From CAZXSK01 sp964642855 (GTDB taxonomy: Bacteria > Planctomycetota > Phycisphaerae > SM23-33): DNA of 63,884 nucleotides. Location of the stretch: positions 1 through 63,884 of the forward strand of contig CAZXSK010000016.1 in assembly GCA_964642855.1 (NCBI GenBank). The letters are read 5' to 3'. Below the pieces are notes generated by a model, which was not told the DNA's origin, searched no databases, and saw only the letters and a program-made list of their open reading frames with translations. Shown piece by piece: positions 15,876 to 24,618 of the stretch (position 1 is the stretch's first letter; each line of letters begins with the position of its first letter). The translations under genes and the position numbers were made by a program.

Positions 15876-18155
15876 ATGCAAGTAGTCGTACTGGCCGCTT
15901 TGGTCCTGTCATTCACGATGCTGGAGATTCCCCCGCCCCCCTGGGCGTCGCCCTGGGTCTTCCTGCCGGCGTTGGGGCTCTACCTGGCAGGGGCGGTGGC
16001 GCTGGGATTGGTCAGCAGTTCTCTGGGCATCGTGCATCTTCGGGCACGTGTGGCCGGAACGTCCGCTCCGGCCAGGCCCCACCGGATCGCCACGCTATCA
16101 GTGCGGATCTGGCTGGTTCTCGGATCTGCCGGGGTGATCGCCCTGGGTTATGGTCGGTGGATAATCGATCAGGCGGAGATCATCACGCCCTGGGGGCCGG
16201 TACCTGTTGCCCACGTGCCCCTGCTGGTGCCCACCCTCGCGCTGTCGCCGTTCCTGCTGGCCGTGCTCGTGACCTGGCTGCTGGAGTACCCGTATCACAG
16301 ACTGCTTCGGCAGGAGGTGGCAAGGGCAGAACTCGCCGCCGGTCGCCAGCCCCCACCGATCTGGTCGTGGAAACAGTTCCTGGTGTTCAACCTGCGACAT
16401 CATCTGCTTTTCGTGCTGGCGCCGGTGGCGTGCATCCTGCTGCTGCGCGACCTGCTGGCGATGATCGATCGCTGGGGAGCGTTCCCCGACACGCCCTGGG
16501 GCGACGCGATGTTCCTGGGCGGCATGCTCGCCTCGGCCGGGGTGGTATTCGTGCTTGCGCCCCTGATGATCGTGCGCATCTGGAAAACGCGCCCGCTGCC
16601 CGAAGGCCCGCTCCGCCGGCGACTGCGGGGCATGTGCGAGCGGCTGTCGATGGGCTATCGGGACATTCTCGTGTGGGATTCCGGCGGCGTGCTGGCCAAC
16701 GCCGGCGCGATGGGCCTGGTCGGGCCGGTCCGGTTCGTGCTGCTGTCCGACGCATTGCTGGATCGTATGGATCCGTCGCGGATCGAGGCGATTTTCGCTC
16801 ACGAAGCCGGGCATATCGTGCATCACCACATTTTCTACTCGGGCCTGTTTGCGATTGCCTCGGTGCTTCTGTGCACGTTTGCGGGAGACACCGTAGGTCG
16901 CTGGACCGGCGGAGACCTGTGGACCATGAATACCGTCACCGTCGGGCTGCTGGTGGCCGTATGGGGCGTGGGATTCGGGTGGATCTCCCGCCGCTTCGAG
17001 CGTCAGAGCGACGTGGTCGCTGCATGGACCATGAGCCGCGAACAGGCCGGGGAGGACCTCGGCGGGCGGGTGACCCCCCAGGGCGCGCATGTGTTCGCAT
17101 CGGCGCTGGAATACGTTGCATCGCTCAACGGCATGGGGTACGGGCGTTTCAACTGGCGGCACGGCGCGATACGCTGGCGAGTGAATTACATCCTCTCGCT
17201 GGCCGCCCGGGCTGGGTCGCGAAGCGAAATCGACCGCCTCGTCCGCACGATCAAGGTCGGGCTGTGGGTATCAACAGCCTTCGCCGTCGGCGCGCTGGGA
17301 TGGATGATCTACCGCGACGGCCTGGCCGAGAAGCACGAAGGAAACCACGAAATGACCGATGCCAACGTTGCCATCGTCACCGGCGCCTCCAGCGGTATCG
17401 GCGCGCACACAGCCGTGGAACTCGCCCGGCGGGGCATGCAGGTAACCCTCGCCGCCCGGCGGGAGGATCGTCTCCGCGAGATCGCCCGACGCTGCCGCGA
17501 GGTCGGGCCCGAGGCGACCGTCCACCCGACCGATGTTTCCGATGAGCAACAGGTGCAGCGGCTTGTCGACGTGACAGTCGATAGACACGGCCGGCTTGAC
17601 GTGATGGTCAACAACGCCGGCATCGGTCATTTCGGCCGGGTTCACGAGACCTCCACCGACGACATGCGCCGCGTGCTCGACATCAACTACTTCGGGCTGT
17701 TCTGGGGCGCCAGGGCGGCGGGGGAAGCGATGGCCCGGCAGAAGAGGGGGCACATCTTCAATGTATCCAGTGTCATCGGCAAACGCGGCACGCCGTTCCA
17801 CGGCGCGTACTGCGCGAGCAAATTCGCGATTGTCGGCCTGAGCGACTCGATGCGCGTGGAACTCAGGCCTTATGACGTGAACGTTACCTGCGTGTGCCCC
17901 GGACTGACGCAGACGGAGTTTTTCGACGACGAGCAGCTCGAAGACCCCGGCCGGTCGAAGTACGTGCGTTTCCGGACGATGATGCATCCGCGCGTCGTCG
18001 GGCAAAGGATCGCACGCACGGTAGGGTGCAACAAGCCCGAGCTGGTCTTCACGGCCGGCGGGAGATTCCTGGCGAAGGTCGGCCCGCTCTGGCCGAGGCT
18101 GGGCGACTGGATCATGAAGTTCTACCACGACGACCTCGCAGGCCGGCGCAGCTGA
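15876..18155 (+). CDS. M48-family membrane metalloprotease fused in frame to a short-chain dehydrogenase
   Basis: 759-aa continuous frame. Residues 1-492 carry several membrane helices and the zinc motif HEAGH at 309-313, in the M48 (HtpX/Ste24-like) arrangement. Residues 493-759 are a complete classical SDR: TGASSGIG at 502-509, NNAG, NVSSVIG, and the YCASK catalytic pair Tyr645/Lys649. No stop separates them. The SDR part begins at ATG 17352, which has its own AAGGA eight bases upstream, so an internal start producing a free 267-aa SDR is possible. Whether the single ORF is genuine or a lost stop cannot be told here. No SD of note precedes the first ATG. Confidence 0.85.
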   Translation: MQVVVLAALVLSFTMLEIPPPPWASPWVFLPALGLYLAGAVALGLVSSSLGIVHLRARVAGTSAPARPHRIATLSVRIWLVLGSAGVIALGYGRWIIDQAEIITPWGPVPVAHVPLLVPTLALSPFLLAVLVTWLLEYPYHRLLRQEVARAELAAGRQPPPIWSWKQFLVFNLRHHLLFVLAPVACILLLRDLLAMIDRWGAFPDTPWGDAMFLGGMLASAGVVFVLAPLMIVRIWKTRPLPEGPLRRRLRGMCERLSMGYRDILVWDSGGVLANAGAMGLVGPVRFVLLSDALLDRMDPSRIEAIFAHEAGHIVHHHIFYSGLFAIASVLLCTFAGDTVGRWTGGDLWTMNTVTVGLLVAVWGVGFGWISRRFERQSDVVAAWTMSREQAGEDLGGRVTPQGAHVFASALEYVASLNGMGYGRFNWRHGAIRWRVNYILSLAARAGSRSEIDRLVRTIKVGLWVSTAFAVGALGWMIYRDGLAEKHEGNHEMTDANVAIVTGASSGIGAHTAVELARRGMQVTLAARREDRLREIARRCREVGPEATVHPTDVSDEQQVQRLVDVTVDRHGRLDVMVNNAGIGHFGRVHETSTDDMRRVLDINYFGLFWGARAAGEAMARQKRGHIFNVSSVIGKRGTPFHGAYCASKFAIVGLSDSMRVELRPYDVNVTCVCPGLTQTEFFDDEQLEDPGRSKYVRFRTMMHPRVVGQRIARTVGCNKPELVFTAGGRFLAKVGPLWPRLGDWIMKFYHDDLAGRRS

Positions 18156-18184
18156 ACCCTTTGGCCCCGTCGACTGCGGGCTGA

Positions 18185-21163
18185 TCAGTCTTCCTGATCG
18201 TCCTGCATCTTCTTCTGCAGCAGTTCCGTCAGCAGGTCGATCTTGGCTTCGAGCTTCTCGACCCGTCGCTCCAGCTCCCGGACGCGCCGGACCGTCTCGC
18301 CGTCATCGCCTCCGCTGAACACCAGACGCGCACGCTGCTTGCGGAGCTTCTCGGCCTCTTTCTCGACGGCCTTGATGAGCACGGCGACATCTACTGGCAG
18401 GATAGCGGTCTGAGTCATCTCGGCCGTGGCGCTTCGGCTGTCGGAAACCGTCACCGTGATCGGCACCGCAAGCGGGTAGCCCTTGAACTTTTCGCCCGTC
18501 AGCTCGGCGATCATCTCGGCTGCACCGGTCGCCTCCTTGCGGACCAGCTCGTCGGTTTCCTCGTCCATCGCGTGTTGGGCTGCCAGGCGCTGCGCGACCT
18601 GTTCGATCATCGGCCCGGCCACCGCGTTACCATCGACGGTAACGCGGCCGGTCTTGGCATCCACGACGATCCCTTCGACTGCCTCTGGGGTTTCGAATTC
18701 CAGCGGACCCGTTCCGCCTGCTGTTTTGAACGCAACGGTAGTCTTGCCGTCGGCTTTGAGCGCCGGAATGTCCGAGGGGGGCAGGAAGCGGATTGGCGAC
18801 TTGCACCTGGCCAGCACGTCCTTGTCGATCCTGTGGACGTACAGCCTCTCGGTGAGCGTCACGTAGACCGCGTCACCATGAGAGGCGATCTGGGGACTGT
18901 CGCTGTTGTAGACATGGCGGTAAGCGCCGTACGGATTGTCTGACTGTTCCCGGTGCTTTGTCAGCGTCACCGAGGCTACCTTCCTGCCCGCAACCAGTTC
19001 CCGAAGGACCAGGGACGTTCCGCTGGGATTGCGGTCTTCGTCGACTTCAGCCACGACTTCCGCCAGGACCGGGTGATCCGGCAACACGACGGCGGCATGG
19101 AAGCCGATCTCCGCGATGCGCTGGCCAGTGCCGCTTGTCAGATTGCCGTTGTCCAGCATGCGGTTCCACGTTGCGTGCGTGGAGCCCCCGGACATCCGTC
19201 GGGCAACCCCTCTGCCCAGCAGGCCCGACCAGCGGGCGATTTCCAGGTTGCGGCGGGTGACGACTGCGGCTTCGCTCCGCAGCCAGAGCGCCTTGGAGAG
19301 GTCCTCGCTGTAGCCGATGTCGCCGATGACCCAGCCCCACGACGTGCGATGTGGAACCAGCAGATGATCGTATGTGCCCGTCCCGAGCGTGCCGCCCATA
19401 TTCGACCGCGTCGTCTTGAGCCTGACCGGGTCGTAAAGAGTAGGCCCGTCCTCGGCCAGGACGAACAGGTGCTTGTCCGTCAGACTCCGCAGGTACATGA
19501 CCGGGCCGTCGGTCATCGTCTGTCGAACCCGGCTGAGATCCTTGTGGGACAGGCCGTTGACGCGATCGGAAGAGGCCATGGCGACGTACACCGCGTTGGC
19601 GTCGACGGTCGCGTAGCCGATCGCGTACGACAGTGTCTTCCTGCAGAGAAGCTTCTCGTTCTCCAGGTCGACCAAGGCCAGTTCCGTTCCCACGCGATTG
19701 GGGGTTCCGTCGGTCATCGGGTAAGGATGGGTGTCTCCGCCCGCGGTCGTCCAGGCGATCGCCAGCTTGCCGTCCGGGCTGATCTCCAATCCTTTCGGCG
19801 GGAAACCCAGCGCGATCGAAGGCTGGCGGACCACGACCGATAGGGTCTCCGTTCGTTCGACATTCCGGAAGGACAGCTTCAGCTGGATCTCGTGATTCCC
19901 CACCTGTTCGGCCGTCGGTTTCCACGCCAGGAATATACCCCTGGCCGTCTTCAGCAGCGTCAGGCCCGAGGGCTTGTCTGCGAGCTCAACGGCTACCTTG
20001 GGATCGGCGAGTTCCAGCGGCAGGGCAGCATCGCGGCCGACGGACACGGAAGCTTCTCCGTCGAGCCTGACAGCAAGCACGGGTTCGTCCGCAACGCCCA
20101 GATCCTCCAGCGTTGCCACCACTGCCTGGTCGCCGTTCAGTGCGATAATCCGGCTGTTGGCGCTGTCGGCCAGGGCGGTCGCCTCGGTGATGACGCGTTG
20201 TGTCGTATCGCCGCCGGAACCGGGATACACGAAAGTCAGTTCCTTGTTCTCTCGCATCGATTTCGGCAGGTCGAACGTGGCGAGGGTCTTGTAGGTGTTG
20301 CCGGAGATGACGGCGCAGGCGGTTGGCTTCTGCTGCCAGCGGTCTCCGGCCATGACCAGACCGGTAAGCAACGGTCTGTCTGCGAACCCGCCGGTGACAC
20401 AAGCCTTGAGGGTGTCGGTCTTGTTCAATCCGTCACGAGTTCGGATCTGCTCTCCGCCGGCGACGAACCGCCCCCACGGATCCGGAAAGCACCCCCTGCT
20501 GAAAGAACGATCGCTGCAGGAGGTCAGATACGTCGTGCCCCGGGCGTCGGGCTTCAGGCCGACAACGGAAAGAGTACCGTTGCTGACCATCGCCAGCGTG
20601 CGCCCCCGCGAGTCGAGTTGCAGATCCCCAGTCGGTTGCGTGTGGCCTGCCGGGATCACGGGAGTCAGTTTGTAGTTGTCCAGGTCAAGGCGGAACACGC
20701 CGGCCATGTATTCGTGCGGGCCTCCCGCCACCAGAAGCCAATCGTGTTTCGGGTCGCGGGAGGCGGCCAGGGATCCGCAGTAGGCCAACTCTGTCTTGAC
20801 GACCTTCACCGACTTAAGCGTGGCCGCGTCGAGGAGATGGATCTCGCCGCTGGCGTACAGGGAGACAGCGACCAACGCTTTTTTGCCGCCCAGTGGCTTG
20901 ACGGTCACGTCCCGCGGAGGGTTCTTGAGCTTCACCGTCGCCGACGAGTCGGTCGTCTTGCCGCCCAGGTAGTCGGCGGAGTAGAGGGTCACGGTTTTCG
21001 CGTTCGGGTCGATCGCGACCAGCGAGCCGTCGTGCGGGTTCAGCGCGAAGTCGGTGTGAGCGGCTTCGAAATGCACCAGCTTGGCCTTGCTGTCCGCCAG
21101 GACGCTGCAGGAACCAGCCAGAACGAAGGCCGGCAGGGCGAATAAGGCGAGTCGACGTACCAT
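18185..21163 (-). CDS. Large secreted propeller-like protein with C-terminal coiled coil
   Basis: 992 aa, exported (MVRRLALFALPAFVLAGSCSVLA). Residues 30-380 and 450-780 have the short repeated strand pattern of WD40/YVTN-type propellers (for example GSLVAIDPNAKTVTLYSADY, GKLAIAWTTAGGD). Between them is an Ig-like stretch (residues about 385-450). A second Ig-like stretch follows near 810-860. The last 60 residues (RVRELERRVEKLEAKIDLLTELL) form a clear coiled coil, probably for oligomerisation. GGAGAACATACC precedes the ATG. No enzymatic motif recognised. It is convergent with the M48-SDR gene. Confidence 0.78.
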   Translation of the reverse strand: MVRRLALFALPAFVLAGSCSVLADSKAKLVHFEAAHTDFALNPHDGSLVAIDPNAKTVTLYSADYLGGKTTDSSATVKLKNPPRDVTVKPLGGKKALVAVSLYASGEIHLLDAATLKSVKVVKTELAYCGSLAASRDPKHDWLLVAGGPHEYMAGVFRLDLDNYKLTPVIPAGHTQPTGDLQLDSRGRTLAMVSNGTLSVVGLKPDARGTTYLTSCSDRSFSRGCFPDPWGRFVAGGEQIRTRDGLNKTDTLKACVTGGFADRPLLTGLVMAGDRWQQKPTACAVISGNTYKTLATFDLPKSMRENKELTFVYPGSGGDTTQRVITEATALADSANSRIIALNGDQAVVATLEDLGVADEPVLAVRLDGEASVSVGRDAALPLELADPKVAVELADKPSGLTLLKTARGIFLAWKPTAEQVGNHEIQLKLSFRNVERTETLSVVVRQPSIALGFPPKGLEISPDGKLAIAWTTAGGDTHPYPMTDGTPNRVGTELALVDLENEKLLCRKTLSYAIGYATVDANAVYVAMASSDRVNGLSHKDLSRVRQTMTDGPVMYLRSLTDKHLFVLAEDGPTLYDPVRLKTTRSNMGGTLGTGTYDHLLVPHRTSWGWVIGDIGYSEDLSKALWLRSEAAVVTRRNLEIARWSGLLGRGVARRMSGGSTHATWNRMLDNGNLTSGTGQRIAEIGFHAAVVLPDHPVLAEVVAEVDEDRNPSGTSLVLRELVAGRKVASVTLTKHREQSDNPYGAYRHVYNSDSPQIASHGDAVYVTLTERLYVHRIDKDVLARCKSPIRFLPPSDIPALKADGKTTVAFKTAGGTGPLEFETPEAVEGIVVDAKTGRVTVDGNAVAGPMIEQVAQRLAAQHAMDEETDELVRKEATGAAEMIAELTGEKFKGYPLAVPITVTVSDSRSATAEMTQTAILPVDVAVLIKAVEKEAEKLRKQRARLVFSGGDDGETVRRVRELERRVEKLEAKIDLLTELLQKKMQDDQED

Positions 21164-21220
21164 GGTATGTTCTCCGGTTCAATTGAGTGGCCAGCTGCTC
21201 CGCGTGCTGGCGCAAGGAAG

Positions 21221-21249
21221 ATGCTATCTCGATTTGTTGTGCCGGGCAA
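21221..21249 (-). promoter_or_regulatory. Predicted promoter of the 992-aa protein gene
   Basis: Minus strand TTGCCC (21249-21244), 17-base spacer, TAGCAT (21226-21221). The -35 lies inside the 55-bp segment that flanks the assembly gap; the -10 lies outside it. Confidence 0.5.
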
Positions 21250-21288
21250 GCGACTTGATGCGTGCCCACACAAAGGTCGTTCTCGGGT
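21234..21288 (+). repeat. Left copy of 55-bp identical sequence at gap edge
   Basis: Identical over all 55 bases to 21389-21443 and directly abutting the run of N on its right. Most simply the shared k-mer at two contig ends. Confidence 0.85.
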
Positions 21289-21388
21289 NNNNNNNNNNNN
21301 NNNNNNNNNNNNNNNNNNNNNNNNNNNNNNNNNNNNNNNNNNNNNNNNNNNNNNNNNNNNNNNNNNNNNNNNNNNNNNNNNNNNNNNN
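21289..21388. other. Scaffold gap, 100 N
   Basis: Exactly 100 undetermined bases, the conventional filler for a gap of unknown size. It lies in the intergenic region between the 992-aa protein gene and the VWA gene, so no gene is interrupted as drawn. Confidence 0.99.
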
Positions 21389-21443
21389 TTGTTGTGCCGG
21401 GCAAGCGACTTGATGCGTGCCCACACAAAGGTCGTTCTCGGGT
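21389..21443 (+). repeat. Right copy of 55-bp identical sequence at gap edge
   Basis: Same orientation and sequence as 21234-21288, immediately right of the gap. True distance between the copies is unknown; they may be one sequence. Confidence 0.85.
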
Positions 21444-21480
21444 TTGTGGAAGCAGGGGTCCGGTTCGCTCCGGCGGCGCC

Positions 21481-21510
21481 TTGCCCACACGACGCCTTGG
21501 GTGGTACGCT
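21481..21510 (+). promoter_or_regulatory. Possible leaderless promoter of the VWA gene
   Basis: TTGCCC (21481-21486), 18-base spacer, TACGCT (21505-21510), eight bases before ATG 21519. Confidence 0.45.
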
Positions 21511-21518
21511 CACCGGCC

Positions 21519-24056
21519 ATGGCAGCGTGTTCATCCAGCTTCGGTGTGCTCGCCTGGATTCGGTTCGATCAACCGGCGTGGCTCGCGGGTTCGGTTCTGG
21601 CCATCGCTCCCTGGCTGGTGCTGGCTTACGCCCGCCGGAGAGGGAGGTTGCTGCCTGTCTGGGGCGCGGTGCTGCAGTCGCTGGCCGTTCTGCTGCTTGC
21701 CGCTACGCTCGCCCGTCCGACCTTCCCCACGGACGCCAGCGAGAAGCCTTGGCTGATCCTGCAGGACGTATCCGCCTCCGTACGCGGACAAGGTAGTGTC
21801 GCTGCGCTGAACGAACCGGACCTGCCCGTCGAGCGGTTTGTTTTCGCTGCGTCGGTTGCGCGGGACGCCGCAGCTGTGGACGCCAACGCTACCGACCTTT
21901 CTGCTGCACTGGAACTCGCCGCGGGACGTCCGGGCGAACTGTCCGGCGTGGTGATCCTCACCGATGGCCGGTCGGGCGGGGATGGGGATCGTTGGCGGGC
22001 CCGCGCACGGCAACTGGCGGGTGGAACCGCCGAGGTGATCGTCTCTCCGCTGGTCTCGCCGGTCGCCGACGCACGCGTCAGCAGTTTTCACGCCCGCCGT
22101 GAACCAGCCGGGGTTACGTTGCGCGTCAACGTCGCCAGCAACGCGTCGCGCAAGCGCACGCTGACGGTGCGCAGGGTCTGGCCTTCACCTGGCAGGCTGC
22201 TGGTTCGCGAGCTGGACCTGCTTGCCCGCCAGCCCGCGACGGTTGTCGCCCGCGACGAACTGCCGTCCGACCAAGCCGCAACATACGTTGCGGAGTTGTC
22301 TCCCGGAGACCGTCTCGACGAGAACGATCGCGCCGAGGCGGCGGTCCTTCCACGCGATGGGAAGACGACGGTCTTCGGTGGAGCGTTGCCGGCGACCTGG
22401 CGGAGTTCGCTGGATGCCAACGCGTTGATCGCCCCGGCCGGGGAATTGCCCGACGACCCCACCAGGCTCGCCGGGTTCTCATCGCTCGTACTGGTGGACG
22501 CGTCGGGCGAGGCGTTCACGGACAACCAGAGGCGGGCAGTGGCAGACTACGTCCGCAGCGGCGGGGGGTTGGTGATGGTCGGAGCGGGCCCGCATACCTC
22601 GCCAGCTGACGCGAGCGATCCGTTATCTGCGGTTCTCCCGCTGGTGGTCAATCCGTGGCAGCGGACGCCGCTTCAGGTAACCGTCCTGCTGGATGCTTCG
22701 GGATCGATGGCCCAGACGGTGAAACGCCGGGGCGAATCGACCGGCCAGCGCAAGTTCGACATCGCAGCCGAGGCTACCCTTTCGCTTCGTCGTCACCTGA
22801 CCGATCGCGACGGGCTTGCTGTGATCGCCTTCGCAGCCGAGCCCGACACGCTCTACGACAGCAATGCAGCGCCGGTGGATTTCGACGCATTGGCACGCAG
22901 GCTTCGGGCGATCAAGCCGGCGGGGACCACGGATCTCGGTCCGGCCTTGGAGGAGGCACTCTCTCTGGGGGTCCCGGAGAATCGAGACGGGCTGATCCTG
23001 GTACTCAGCGACTTGATGACCCAGCCTCTCGACGCAGCCAAACTGGCAGGGAAGGTCAGTCGATCGGGCAGGAAGCTGGCGGTCATCGCGACCGGTTCGG
23101 CCGATCAGGGCCATCCCGGCGCCGAGTCGCTGGTGCAGCTTGCGGAACGCGCGGACGCCTGGCTGGTGCGGCGGCAGACACTGGCCGACGTAGCCGAGCT
23201 GTTCTCCCGGTTCGTCCGTCGGGCGCGCGGCGACGCCGTCCGCGAAGGCGAGTTTGCCCTTCTGGCAGGCGTGGAGGTCTTCGGTGTGAAGGCTTCGGAC
23301 CTGCCCGCCGTCGAGGCGTACATGCCTGCAGCGGAGCGGGACGGCGCGGAGACCCTCATCGGCACGGCCGGGGGGGACGCGGTGCTCGCGAGACAACGCG
23401 TAGGGCTGGGGCGCACCGTGGCGTTCGTGGTGCCGGCTGACCGTGTCGGGAAGCTGGCTGGAGGGTCTCAGAGGCTGGGCGCGATCCTCGCCGGTGCGGT
23501 CCGGTGGGCAGCCCGGCCTCCGGGCGATCCTCGGGTCGACGCCACGTTCACACGCGAGAGGAACCGGTTGACGGTTGGAATGGTCGCCCGGGACAACGGA
23601 CCGATCAGCGATCTCCAGCCGACGCTCACACTCTGGCCAATCGGTGCGGAAGAGTCGGAAACGACGGTCGCGCCGATGGAGATTGTCGGCCCGGGGACGT
23701 ATCGATGTCGCGTGGTTGCGCCCCCCAAGGCTGCCGCAGCGGTCGTTCGCGACCGCAAGGGGGCGCTTCTGTACCGCCAGGCGATCGGTCGAACCTACCC
23801 GTCGGAGTTTTCGGCGATCGGTCCGGACGAGGCGGTCCTGCGGGAACTGGCCGACCTGGCGGGAGGGCGCATCGTAGCTCCGAATCGGCTGGGTGCAGTC
23901 CTGGCTGGCCGAAGGCAGGAGGCGCTCTGGCCGGCGTGGCCGGTGACGCTGGCAGCTGCGCTGGCAGCTGTGCTCTTGGACTGGGCGCTGACGCGCGTTA
24001 CGCTGGGCAGGAAACCCACATCGACCGGGCGGACCAGAAAGAGGAAGAACACGTGA
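21519..24056 (+). CDS. Membrane-anchored von Willebrand factor A domain protein
   Basis: 845 aa. Two hydrophobic segments lie near the N-terminus (about residues 15-35 and 45-65) and one near the C-terminus (about 805-825). A first, degenerate VWA-like segment (WLILQDVSASV...ELSGVVILTDGRSGGDGD) is followed by a glutamine-amidotransferase-like segment (FTDNQRRAVADYVRSGGGLVMVGAG). The full VWA domain then has MIDAS DASGS from Asp392. This is the architecture of BatA/aerotolerance-like membrane proteins of planctomycetes. The frame also runs upstream toward the gap; ATG 21519 is preferred for the membrane start and nearby -10. The stop overlaps the next gene. Confidence 0.83.
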   Translation: MAACSSSFGVLAWIRFDQPAWLAGSVLAIAPWLVLAYARRRGRLLPVWGAVLQSLAVLLLAATLARPTFPTDASEKPWLILQDVSASVRGQGSVAALNEPDLPVERFVFAASVARDAAAVDANATDLSAALELAAGRPGELSGVVILTDGRSGGDGDRWRARARQLAGGTAEVIVSPLVSPVADARVSSFHARREPAGVTLRVNVASNASRKRTLTVRRVWPSPGRLLVRELDLLARQPATVVARDELPSDQAATYVAELSPGDRLDENDRAEAAVLPRDGKTTVFGGALPATWRSSLDANALIAPAGELPDDPTRLAGFSSLVLVDASGEAFTDNQRRAVADYVRSGGGLVMVGAGPHTSPADASDPLSAVLPLVVNPWQRTPLQVTVLLDASGSMAQTVKRRGESTGQRKFDIAAEATLSLRRHLTDRDGLAVIAFAAEPDTLYDSNAAPVDFDALARRLRAIKPAGTTDLGPALEEALSLGVPENRDGLILVLSDLMTQPLDAAKLAGKVSRSGRKLAVIATGSADQGHPGAESLVQLAERADAWLVRRQTLADVAELFSRFVRRARGDAVREGEFALLAGVEVFGVKASDLPAVEAYMPAAERDGAETLIGTAGGDAVLARQRVGLGRTVAFVVPADRVGKLAGGSQRLGAILAGAVRWAARPPGDPRVDATFTRERNRLTVGMVARDNGPISDLQPTLTLWPIGAEESETTVAPMEIVGPGTYRCRVVAPPKAAAAVVRDRKGALLYRQAIGRTYPSEFSAIGPDEAVLRELADLAGGRIVAPNRLGAVLAGRRQEALWPAWPVTLAAALAAVLLDWALTRVTLGRKPTSTGRTRKRKNT

Positions 24057-24616
24057 TCGACCCGACCGCAGCGAAAGTAATCGACGAGCTCGAAGCCTTC
24101 CAGAAGACCGTCGACAACGCCTGGAACGTACCCCGTGAGGAGGGGATGATCCTGCACAACATCGTGCTTTCCGCCGGCTGCAGGTATCTCGTGGAGGTCG
24201 GCACGAGCTACGGGTTCAGCGGGCTGTTCCTGGCGTCAGCGGCGCGGGCCAACGGCGGCAGGTTGCACACCTTTGACATCGACGAAGACAAGCACATCCG
24301 GGCGAGGCAGACGTTCGTGCGCGCAGGGGTTGAGGCCGTCGTCGAGCTGCACACCGGCGACGCCCGCCTTACGCTGCCCGAGCTGGACCACGGCGTGGAC
24401 TTCGCCTTCCTCGACGCCACCAAGGACCAGACCCTCGCCTACTGGGAGCAACTGGAGCCCAAACTCGCCGATCGCTGCGTGATCACGGCAGATAACACCG
24501 CCGACCAGTACGACCGCATGAGGCCATTCGTGGAACTCCTGCACGAACGAGAGGATTTCACGACCTGTTTGGTGCAGGTGGGCAATGGCTTCGCCTTCGC
24601 GGTCCGGACGGGTTGA
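24053..24616 (+). CDS. Class I SAM-dependent methyltransferase, O-methyltransferase-like
   Basis: 187 aa from GTG 24053, whose GTGA overlaps the VWA stop; AGAGGA lies upstream. Motif I is YLVEVGTSYGFSGLFLA near residue 45, followed by LHTFDIDEDK (motif II acidic) and HGVDFAFLDATKDQTLAYWEQ. This resembles caffeoyl-CoA/catechol O-methyltransferase-type enzymes (family PF01596/PF13578). Substrate unknown. Translationally coupled on both sides. Confidence 0.85.
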   Translation: MIDPTAAKVIDELEAFQKTVDNAWNVPREEGMILHNIVLSAGCRYLVEVGTSYGFSGLFLASAARANGGRLHTFDIDEDKHIRARQTFVRAGVEAVVELHTGDARLTLPELDHGVDFAFLDATKDQTLAYWEQLEPKLADRCVITADNTADQYDRMRPFVELLHEREDFTTCLVQVGNGFAFAVRTG

Positions 24617-24618
24617 CG

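Noticed and set aside
21234..21443. 55-bp direct repeats as target-site duplication or transposon end
   Set aside because: Too long for a target duplication, no transposase nearby, and both copies sit exactly at the gap edges, which fits contig-end overlap better.
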